6,220 nt of DNA from Cyclobacteriaceae bacterium. Lineage in GTDB: Bacteria > Bacteroidota > Bacteroidia > Cytophagales > Cyclobacteriaceae. The DNA is taken from assembly GCA_030589835.1 (NCBI GenBank), contig JAUUZS010000271.1:1-6220 (forward strand), read 5' to 3'. The notes under the pieces were generated by a model. That model saw nothing but the letters and a program-made list of their open reading frames with translations, did no database searches and had not been told where the DNA came from. Shown here piece after piece: positions 1-5,325 of this stretch (the stretch's first letter is position 1; each line of letters opens with the position of its first letter). The position numbers and the translations under genes were made by a program.

Positions 1-92
1 AGATAATTTATCTCCCACTGAAGATTTTTAATACAGAAAACGAAAGAAAGTTCCTTGAAACCATTTTGAGAAGAAAGGAATACATTAAATAA
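1..92 (+). CDS. Possible C-terminal tail of an unidentified protein (partial)
   Basis: A frame open from the left edge (first full codon at position 3) encodes 29 residues and stops with TAA at 90-92. The tail is basic and looks helical, ending in FLETILRRKEYIK. It has the composition of a normal protein C-terminus, but it is too short to assign to any family, and an open frame of this length can occur by chance in AT-rich DNA. If real, it reads in the same direction as the ATPase at 300-1424 and would be the gene that lay beyond the aminopropyltransferase gene before the ATPase unit arrived. Confidence 0.35.
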   Translation, partial: IIYLPLKIFNTENERKFLETILRRKEYIK

Positions 93-122
93 TTTATTTC
101 CGTATCGAGGCAAAACCCGGAA

Positions 123-182
123 TTAATACAAATCCCAGGATCCATTCAAATAATAATTGAAAAGTACAGGATTATGGATGGT
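123..182 (-). pseudogene. Displaced 3'-end fragment of the aminopropyltransferase gene (copy A)
   Basis: Read on the minus strand, these 60 bases encode 19 residues plus TAA, ending NGSWDLY. They match the last 19 codons of the intact aminopropyltransferase gene at 1475-1534 in 56 of 60 positions. Three of the four differences are synonymous (Val GTG/GTA, Asn AAC/AAT, Leu TTA/TTG) and one is conservative (Met to Leu). Homology stops abruptly at both ends: on the left exactly at the stop codon, on the right at 182/183. An in-frame TGA at 194-192 lies just upstream in the minus reading direction, so nothing larger is coded here. The difference pattern implies that both copies evolved as coding sequence before one was cut off. 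Confidence 0.85.
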
Positions 183-206
183 ACAATTTTTTCAACCATC
201 AAATAA

Positions 207-240
207 TTTGGAAAGCGCAAGAAAATAATTCCAATTTTTG
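207..240 (+). promoter_or_regulatory. Weak candidate Bacteroidota-type promoter for the ATPase gene
   Basis: TTTG at 207-210 and AATTTTTG at 233-240 resemble the -33 TTTG and -7 TAnnTTTG elements of Bacteroidota, with one mismatch in the -7 box and a 22-base spacer, at the long end of the usual range. Transcription would start inside the left arm of the hairpin at 240-285, so the leader would begin with part of that structure. This is a motif match only, in very AT-rich DNA. Confidence 0.2.
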
Positions 241-285
241 CGGTTGTAATCGCAATATTATCGGTAATATTGCGATTACAACCGC
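240..285. repeat. Perfect inverted repeat, 21-bp arms, 4-base loop
   Basis: Positions 240-260 are the exact reverse complement of 265-285, separated by TCGG at 261-264. Each arm also contains an imperfect 14-base palindrome, GCGGTTGTAATCGC at 240-253 and its complement at 272-285 (consensus GCGRTTRYAAYCGC). The structure ends 14 bases before the probable ATPase start codon (300). It is not followed by a T-run, so it does not look like a terminator of a minus- or plus-strand transcript. Possible roles are an operator bound by a dimeric protein, a leader structure limiting translation of the ATPase, or a recombination or extrusion site of the inserted unit. Confidence 0.95.
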
Positions 286-299
286 AATATTTATGGATT

Positions 300-1424
300 A
301 TGGTAGCAAGAATACTTTATAAGACTATTGCGCAAAAGCTTAGGTCAAGCAAGGCAATAATACTATTGGGAGCAAGACAAACCGGAAAAACTACGCTCTT
401 GAAGTCACTATTTGAAAAAGATGAAAAAGCCCTGTGGCTTAATGCTGATGAGGCTGATACCATAGCTATTTTCGAAGAAGCGTCTTCAGCCAGGCTCAAA
501 GCAATATTTAGAGGTTATTCCACTGTAATTGTTGATGAGGCACAAAGAATAAGAAACGTTGGATTGAAATTCAAGCTCATCACCGATCAAATACCCTCTA
601 TACAATTGATAGCAACTGGTTCATCTTCTTTTGATTTGGCCAATGAAATTAATGAACCCTTAACAGGAAGAAAATTTGAATACAGCTTATTCCCAATTTC
701 ATTTGAAGAACTTATAGATCATCATGGCTTGTTACATGAAATTCGAATGCTTCCACACAGATTAACTTTTGGATCGTACCCGGAGGTTATAACAGAAGAG
801 GGAAACGAAAAGGAAGTTTTGAAGCAATTGGCCGACAGCTACCTTTACAAAGACATATTGATGTGGGAACGGATTAAAAAACCAGATAAATTGGTTAAGC
901 TACTGCAAGCCCTGGCTTTCCAAATTGGAAATGAAGTATCATATCATGAACTGGGCCAAATCTTAGACCTGGATAATGAAACCGTTGAAAAATATATCCT
1001 GTTGCTCGAACAAACATTTGTAATTTTTAGATTATCAGCATTTAGCAGGAACTTACGCAAAGAGCTGAAACGAAAACAAAAAATTTATTTTTATGATTTA
1101 GGCATTAGAAATTCACTCATTTCCAGCTATGCACCTGTTGAATTAAGAAATGATGTTGGCGCATTATGGGAAAATTATCTGATGAGCGAACGAACAAAGT
1201 TTTGTCATTATAATAAAATATGGCAAAACACCTATTTTTGGCGAACACACGATCAGCAAGAGATTGACTATATCGAGGAGAGAGATGGGAAATTATTCGC
1301 ATATGAATTTAAATGGAATCCTAAAAAGAAGGCCAAACTTTCAAAAACTTTTCAGGCTGCATATCCAAATCATGAATTCAAGGTTATTACCCAGGCGAAC
1401 TACAATGAATTCATTTCTTTATAA
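300..1424 (+). CDS. AAA-type ATPase with C-terminal DUF4143 (PD-(D/E)XK-like) domain
   Basis: The 374-residue protein starts at ATG 300. An upstream TTG at 270 would add 10 residues, but it lies inside the hairpin arm and the added residues are unlike the family N-terminus. The ATPase half shows a Walker A (GARQTGKTT, residues 24-32), a Walker B (VIVDEAQ, Asp79-Glu80), a sensor-like ATGSSS (about 105-110), the conserved LTGRKFEY (121-128), FGSYPEV (158-163) and YLYKDIL (181-187). A winged-helix-like linker spans about 215-260. The C-terminal DUF4143 domain carries EIDYI (Glu321, Asp323) and YEFK (Glu336, Lys338), the pattern of a PD-(D/E)XK nuclease fold. Length and domain order are normal for this widely expanded family, whose biological role is not established. 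The gene is convergent with the PspA operon, with 50 bp between stop codons, and is flanked by duplicated neighbour sequence, which suggests transfer. Family assignment is firm; nuclease activity is not shown. Confidence 0.95.
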   Translation: MVARILYKTIAQKLRSSKAIILLGARQTGKTTLLKSLFEKDEKALWLNADEADTIAIFEEASSARLKAIFRGYSTVIVDEAQRIRNVGLKFKLITDQIPSIQLIATGSSSFDLANEINEPLTGRKFEYSLFPISFEELIDHHGLLHEIRMLPHRLTFGSYPEVITEEGNEKEVLKQLADSYLYKDILMWERIKKPDKLVKLLQALAFQIGNEVSYHELGQILDLDNETVEKYILLLEQTFVIFRLSAFSRNLRKELKRKQKIYFYDLGIRNSLISSYAPVELRNDVGALWENYLMSERTKFCHYNKIWQNTYFWRTHDQQEIDYIEERDGKLFAYEFKWNPKKKAKLSKTFQAAYPNHEFKVITQANYNEFISL

Positions 1425-1474
1425 TTTGATGATGTTTCACAAGTAAGTGATTAGAGATGCACTTTGCTTATTCT

Positions 1475-1534
1475 TTAATATAAATCCCAGGATCCATTCA
1501 TATAATAGTTGAAAAGCACAGGATTATGGATGGT
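1475..1534. repeat. Copy B of the 60-bp direct repeat (functional gene end)
   Basis: This is the true 3' end of the aminopropyltransferase gene, from the stop codon (1475-1477) through codon 495. It is in direct orientation with copy A at 123-182, 56 of 60 bases identical. Beyond 1534 the gene continues while copy A diverges completely, and left of 1475 the two flanks are unrelated. Confidence 0.9.
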
Positions 1535-3016
1535 GTTTATTTGAATAGAATCGCTTGATTCTGCAGTGAGGTCCTTTCCAAATGAGGTCATCAGTGTCAT
1601 AGCTTCATGATTGATCCACTTTGTAGAGATATCATCAAATTCAAGCTTGACAAGCGCATCTTTAAACTGCCCTCTCGATAAGCTTTTTGATCCCAATATC
1701 CATCCCCATTCGCCAAGTGTGATGACTTGATTGTGAATAGGAACTGTTGAAAATCCTGCCGCACTTATGGTTTGTTCTATACATTTAAAGGCCCTAGCTG
1801 CAAAATAGGGGCTCCCTGCCTGGGTGACGATAAGCCCATTCGGCCTCAATACTTTATTGCAAAGTTTATAAAATTCAAAAGAATATAACCTTCCTAATTC
1901 AATGGATTTTGGGTCTGGCAAATCGATAATGATGATGTCGTAATACTTGTTTTCCTGTTCCAAATAGGCATACCCATCCTGATTTATGGTATTGACCTTT
2001 TCATGCTCCAGGGCGTGCTGATTTATTTCTGAAAGGACAGGATGCTCTAAGGCCAGCTTGGTCATTTGAGGGTCCAAATCTACTAAAGTGATGTTTTTAA
2101 CTCGATCATATTTCAGGATTTCCCTTGCAGCACAACCATCTCCACCTCCCAGAATCAGCACATCCTGAGGATTTGGATGGAGTTTTAATAATGGATGCAC
2201 CAATGGTTCATGATACATGATTTCATCTACCGTACTCAATTGCTCATTGCCATTGATGAAAAGCCAGAAATCACTGTTCGACTGGGTCATGATGAGTTTC
2301 TGATATTTAGTTTGCTTAGAGAAGATCACTCGGTCTTTATATCTCATTTCCTCTCCATGAGCAATCACATTATCTGCGCTGGTCAAACCGGCAATAATTA
2401 GTATAAAAACGGCAAGATTAGCTATGCTCAATCTGGATTTAATCGCTTGTTCCAGGTCTTTCCATAAAACGGCAAGGAGTACGATTGCCACAGAAAAATT
2501 TACCAGGCCTAAAATAAATGGTGTATAGGTGAGCCCTAAAAATGGCAGCCCCACAAACGCAAAAAACACACCTCCAAGCAAGCTGCCATAATAGTCATAT
2601 TCCATCATAGATGAAACATTAGTTTTTAAGGATTCAAAGCTGTCATTGATGCGTATGACCAAAGGTATTTCCATCCCGATAAGTAATCCTATAACTATGC
2701 TGAGCCCATAAATTACAAATCCGGTGTAAACAGAATAAATCGCCGTAGTATACGTGATGAGTGAAACGAAAGAAGCAAGGATCGATAAGGTAATTTCTAT
2801 CCAAATGAATTTTTCAAGCAAATTTCCATCGATTATTTTTGTGATTCTCGCACCTACGCCCATCGAAAAAAGCATGATGGAAAGGATCATGGTCCATTGG
2901 AGAACGGAATTTCCCAGGAAATAGGTAGCCAATGTGGAGAGCACATATTCCGCAACGATGCCGGAAAGGCCGGTTGCAAAGAGGCAAAGCTTAAGTATGT
3001 TGGAGCGGAGTTTCAA
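1475..3016 (-). CDS. speE: Membrane-anchored polyamine aminopropyltransferase (spermidine synthase-like)
   Basis: The 513-residue protein starts at TTG 3016-3014, because an in-frame TAG lies two codons upstream and the first membrane helix would be lost from any later Met. Residues 8-214 form about seven membrane helices. Residues 228-440 are a spermidine synthase domain: YQK (238-240), INGNEQLSTVDE with YHE (255-270), the decarboxy-SAM-binding GGGDG (290-294), DLDP (313-316), QDG (346-348), the catalytic-site motif DLPDP (Asp365, Asp368) and QAGSP (399-403). Soluble SpeE usually has DSTDP, and LDG where this has ING. The tail ends in NGSWDLY. The membrane-fused form is typical of PspA-linked loci, so the reaction is likely aminopropyl transfer from decarboxylated SAM to a polyamine-like acceptor at the inner membrane. 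The acceptor cannot be read from sequence. It is the last gene of the operon, 157 bp after the DUF350 gene, and its 3' end is duplicated at 123-182. Confidence 0.93.
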   Translation of the reverse strand: MKLRSNILKLCLFATGLSGIVAEYVLSTLATYFLGNSVLQWTMILSIMLFSMGVGARITKIIDGNLLEKFIWIEITLSILASFVSLITYTTAIYSVYTGFVIYGLSIVIGLLIGMEIPLVIRINDSFESLKTNVSSMMEYDYYGSLLGGVFFAFVGLPFLGLTYTPFILGLVNFSVAIVLLAVLWKDLEQAIKSRLSIANLAVFILIIAGLTSADNVIAHGEEMRYKDRVIFSKQTKYQKLIMTQSNSDFWLFINGNEQLSTVDEIMYHEPLVHPLLKLHPNPQDVLILGGGDGCAAREILKYDRVKNITLVDLDPQMTKLALEHPVLSEINQHALEHEKVNTINQDGYAYLEQENKYYDIIIIDLPDPKSIELGRLYSFEFYKLCNKVLRPNGLIVTQAGSPYFAARAFKCIEQTISAAGFSTVPIHNQVITLGEWGWILGSKSLSRGQFKDALVKLEFDDISTKWINHEAMTLMTSFGKDLTAESSDSIQINTIHNPVLFNYYMNGSWDLY

Positions 3017-3033
3017 ATTCTAAAAAGTTTTAA

Positions 3034-3143
3034 CCACAATAGGCACCATGAAAATTCACAGAGCACACAATGAACATTATAATAGGCGCTACTTCATTTT
3101 CAGACATTAAAAATCTCTGTTCAATACTCTGTGATCATTGTGG
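3034..3143. repeat. Degenerate inverted repeat in the DUF350-speE spacer
   Basis: In this AT-rich spacer CCACAAT (3034-3040) and TCACAGAG (3056-3063) on the left pair with CTCTGTGA (3127-3134) and ATTGTGG (3137-3143) on the right. The two boxes are 15 bases apart on the left and 2 on the right. A further CACAATGA (3066-3073) is also complementary to 3135-3142. Both arms look like decayed copies of a CCACAATGATCACAGAG-type unit, similar in flavour to CACAGAG-rich interspersed repeats seen in many bacterial genomes. It may be a remnant of a small palindromic repeat, and it could fold in the mRNA between the two genes. Confidence 0.6.
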
Positions 3144-3173
3144 AAAATCTTTGTGTTATTTTGGCTAAAAATC

Positions 3174-4028
3174 CTATAAGCTCCAGCATATCAAAACAGA
3201 TCCTCCAATATATGCGAAGGCTTCAATGATCCCTGCACCGATATTCGGTTTTTCCTGGTTGATCAGTTCATCGGTAAGATTTCTGCCCGGGAGTAAAATT
3301 TTATCTGCAATAAGTCGCGCTATAGGTATAAAAGCCAATCCGATGCCAAAATCGATAGCTATGTATTCTGCCGTAGCATACCAGCTTTCAAAATCGTGCA
3401 TTAGCCCATGCCGGATCAAGTTGCCGATGGCGATGATGACCCCAGCCATTGCTACTCCAACTGCCACATTGTCTTTTTCGATGTGCTCGTGTACATCAAA
3501 TGGTGTGATCCAGTTATAGACAAAGGAAGTGAGGATCAATAATAGCTGACCTACCACCCAATATATTAGTACCGTATCAATACCGCCACCTTCGCCATAG
3601 ACAGACCCCATAATGATCAGGCCTGTAGCAATAGAGCTTGCACCCTCTAGCAAACCTGTTCCCTCGTTTTGATCTTCCGTGATTTCCTTTTTTACACTAA
3701 ATTTTCTGAGGATGATTTTATCATTTATAATTATCGATAAATTGAGCAGGATAAGTGCGATAATTCCATAAATGCCGATATACATAAGATCTACAAGCAG
3801 GCCCTCGGTTTCACCCATCATGATGCCGCCAATTGCCAATACCAGTCCAATAAAATATCCGGTATGTGCCAGGGCAAAAGCCAGGTTGTCTTTTTCTACC
3901 AGCTCTTCCTGAACATTATATCCTCTATGGAATAGTTGGTATAAATATTTGCCAATAAAAAATAACGTAAAACTACTGGCGAGATAAACGACAGTAGTCA
4001 AGATGGCATCGATATATGTCATGTTCAT
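3174..4028 (-). CDS. DUF350 family membrane protein with two tandem DUF350 repeats
   Basis: The protein has 284 residues and about eight membrane helices. Two halves align clearly. The motif ELVEKDNLAFALAHTG (42-57) matches HIEKDNVAVGVAMAG (182-196), and DKIILRKF followed by EGTGLLEGASSIATG (103-136) matches DKILLPGR followed by NIGAGIIEAFAYIGG (242-276). Each half thus has the DUF350 signature of an EKDN segment entering a helix and a Gly/Glu-rich segment entering the last helix. E. coli YjfL belongs to this family and lies beside a PspA paralog. Function is unproven; charged residues at conserved helix ends would fit transport, a channel or a scaffold. Met1 and Met3 are both possible starts. 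The gene lies 66 bp after the small membrane protein gene in the same operon. Confidence 0.93.
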   Translation of the reverse strand: MNMTYIDAILTTVVYLASSFTLFFIGKYLYQLFHRGYNVQEELVEKDNLAFALAHTGYFIGLVLAIGGIMMGETEGLLVDLMYIGIYGIIALILLNLSIIINDKIILRKFSVKKEITEDQNEGTGLLEGASSIATGLIIMGSVYGEGGGIDTVLIYWVVGQLLLILTSFVYNWITPFDVHEHIEKDNVAVGVAMAGVIIAIGNLIRHGLMHDFESWYATAEYIAIDFGIGLAFIPIARLIADKILLPGRNLTDELINQEKPNIGAGIIEAFAYIGGSVLICWSL

Positions 4029-4063
4029 AGCTAAATGATATTTAGGTTATAGTCATTTTTTAG

Positions 4064-4088
4064 TATTCAATAAGCTAACTATTCAATA
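4064..4088. repeat. Short direct repeat TATTCAATA x2 upstream of the DUF350 gene
   Basis: TATTCAATA occurs at 4064-4072 and again at 4080-4088, a 16-base period with a 7-base spacer, in the 66-bp gap between two operon genes. The spacing is about one and a half helical turns. It could be a regulator site, but in AT-rich DNA a chance origin is just as plausible. Confidence 0.4.
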
Positions 4089-4094
4089 TGAATT

Positions 4095-4559
4095 TCAAGT
4101 TAATAAGGGTTGATATTCAGCTTTCAATTGAAATTCATTTAGCTTATTGATAAATAGTTTAAAATCTTTTTTGTTATTGTTTAAATATACAAACCTGGTT
4201 TTCCCCTTTTTCAATTTAAAAGTAGCTTTGTAATCCCCACTAACATTCTCCTCCATATTTATTTTACCTATTTCATGATAAAACAAGACACACCTATAAG
4301 TTCGATTTATAAGAAGAGGAATTGCCAAAACCCAGGTGATCAAAATCATAACACCTGAATAATACATGATAGGCCCATCTACGCTCGTGTAAGAAACAAC
4401 ACATGATACTCCGTATATGGTAGAGCTAAAAAATCCGATAAGTATGATTACTTTTTCCAGGTTTGAATTGTCAGAGATTTCTAATCTATCTCGTAAAAAG
4501 GTCAGATATCCGCTTTTCAATGGAACTTTATTGTCCGTTTTCATGCTTAATGTGATCAT
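4095..4559 (-). CDS. Small two-helix membrane protein with a possible PH-like soluble part
   Basis: No named family was recognised. The 154-residue protein has a short N-terminal segment (GYLTFLRDRLEISDN, 17-31), two membrane helices at about 36-56 and 64-84, and a basic C-terminal portion (about 86-146). The latter alternates strand-like stretches (YRCVLFYHEIGKINM, YKATFKLKKG, TRFVYLN) and ends in a helix (KDFKLFINKLNEF). That order, helix hairpin between an N-terminal strand and a strand-rich part with a final helix, resembles small bacterial PH-domain-like membrane proteins; this is an inference from pattern, not a match. The start ATG follows directly on the stop codon of the lipoprotein gene (TAAATG), indicating translational coupling. 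Met6 is an alternative start. Its place inside the PspA operon suggests a membrane partner. Confidence 0.85.
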   Translation of the reverse strand: MITLSMKTDNKVPLKSGYLTFLRDRLEISDNSNLEKVIILIGFFSSTIYGVSCVVSYTSVDGPIMYYSGVMILITWVLAIPLLINRTYRCVLFYHEIGKINMEENVSGDYKATFKLKKGKTRFVYLNNNKKDFKLFINKLNEFQLKAEYQPLLT

Positions 4560-5315
4560 TTATTTTCCATAGCTTCCACTACTTCGGGATCTGGAGAAGT
4601 TGCTGTATCTTGAGCCAGACTTAGAGCTTTGAGATGTGCTTGATCTCACTCCTTGCTTAAAGGAATTATTTGCAGAATTACTCGACCATTTAGAAGATTT
4701 ATTGGTAGTAGTATTGTACTTGCTGTTTGTACCATAAGCAGACCTTCCGTCACTTCCTGTAGGTCCGTAATAACTTCTGCCTGTACCGTAATACCCCCCG
4801 CGATAATCGTTGTAATACGACCTTCGTGCAGGATAAGCCATCATGTTAAACATGGAATTCATCATAGCGAATTTTCCGTAAAATGACCAGAATGACTCGC
4901 CATTTCTTTGCTCCCAACGGCCATATTTTTCGTTGCCAACATAGGCGCCATAACCCGGAGGGCCAACGCCTTTAGTCACTTTGCCATCTTGTCCTTTGGA
5001 GGCGATTTCCATTCCCATATTATTGAGATTCGCCTTAAAAAAATCCTCCCCCACAGGATGCCAATCTGTTATCTCTTCAGTCATGTCCTCACTTGGACCT
5101 TCCTTGATGATGCGATATTGATGATAATATTCTTTGAAAATGGAGCCTTCTGTATTCATATCATACAAAATGATGGAAAAGGTAGGCTCGTTGGTCATGC
5201 CTTTTACGAGTTCATCGACAGGGCTTTTTACAGGTTCGCTATAATCGCTTTCACAAGTGCGACTACATGAATAGACCAAAACGATAAAAAATATAAATAA
5301 AACGACTTGTCTCAT
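4560..5315 (-). CDS. Lipoprotein with Tyr/Gly/Ser/Asn-rich C-terminal tail
   Basis: The 251-residue protein starts with a signal peptide (hydrophobic 4-16) and a lipobox LVYSC with lipidated Cys17, so it should be anchored in the envelope. Residues 44-120 look globular (an ILYDM strand, YYHQYRII, a DWHPVGEDFF segment). A Gly/aromatic block follows (GPPGYGAYVGNEKYGRWE, 118-135), then SFWSFYGKFAMMNSMFNMM (141-159). The last 90 residues are low-complexity: Tyr/Gly-rich (161-200), then Ser/Asn/Lys/Arg-rich to the C-terminus. No family was assigned with certainty. Position and layout (lipoprotein, SFW block with Met/Phe-rich segment, disordered Gly/Ser tail) parallel the DUF1190 lipoprotein YjfM in the E. 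coli PspA-paralog operon, but homology is not shown. The gene begins 10 bp after the DUF4178 gene and abuts the next gene. Confidence 0.88.
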   Translation of the reverse strand: MRQVVLFIFFIVLVYSCSRTCESDYSEPVKSPVDELVKGMTNEPTFSIILYDMNTEGSIFKEYYHQYRIIKEGPSEDMTEEITDWHPVGEDFFKANLNNMGMEIASKGQDGKVTKGVGPPGYGAYVGNEKYGRWEQRNGESFWSFYGKFAMMNSMFNMMAYPARRSYYNDYRGGYYGTGRSYYGPTGSDGRSAYGTNSKYNTTTNKSSKWSSNSANNSFKQGVRSSTSQSSKSGSRYSNFSRSRSSGSYGK

Positions 5316-5325
5316 TGTTTTGTGG

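Larger units (their letters stand above)
123..1474. mobile_element. Putative insertion unit carrying the DUF4143 ATPase, flanked by 60-bp direct repeats
   Basis: The 1352-bp repeat period runs from the start of copy A (123) to the base before copy B (1475). It contains a long perfect hairpin and one gene, the DUF4143 ATPase. The flanking repeats are 60 bp and 93% identical, which is too long and too diverged for a fresh transposon target duplication. They resemble the attL/attR of elements that enter the 3' end of a gene and supply a replacement end. No integrase, transposase or terminal inverted repeats were seen, so the mobile nature is inferred. The unit could equally be counted as 183-1534. 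An alternative is recombination between two related gene clusters that brought in the ATPase with a foreign gene end. Confidence 0.4.

Noticed and set aside
3..101. Near-identical ATAATTTATYTCC at 3-15 and 89-101
   Set aside because: The two copies are short and AT-rich, with no link to other structure; expected by chance.
177..200. Small stem GATGGT/ACCATC around a T-rich loop at the copy A junction
   Set aside because: The stem is only 6 bp with a 12-base loop and no T-run after it, so it is neither a convincing terminator nor a clear element end.
270..299. TTG start at 270 giving a 384-residue ATPase
   Set aside because: The extra ten codons lie inside the right arm of the hairpin and next to it, and do not resemble the family N-terminus. 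ATG at 300 gives the usual distance to Walker A.
183..299. Larger aminopropyltransferase pseudogene extending beyond copy A
   Set aside because: Homology stops at 182, and the minus-strand frame meets TGA at 194-192. No further similarity to the gene upstream of codon 495 was seen.
317..499. Minus-strand ORFs at 317-499 and 1117-1302, and the plus-strand ORF at 1264-1446
   Set aside because: They overlap the well-supported ATPase gene in other frames and have no recognisable features.
1437..1450. TCAC...GTGA hairpin between the convergent genes as a bidirectional terminator
   Set aside because: The stem is only 4 bp with no flanking T-tract on either strand, so it is not supportable.
2195..2401. 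Plus-strand ORF opposite the aminopropyltransferase gene, and other antisense ORFs (3226-3519, 4653-4886, 4908-5270, 5668-6030)
   Set aside because: They lie wholly or almost wholly antisense to clearly recognised or well-formed minus-strand genes and show no protein-family features.
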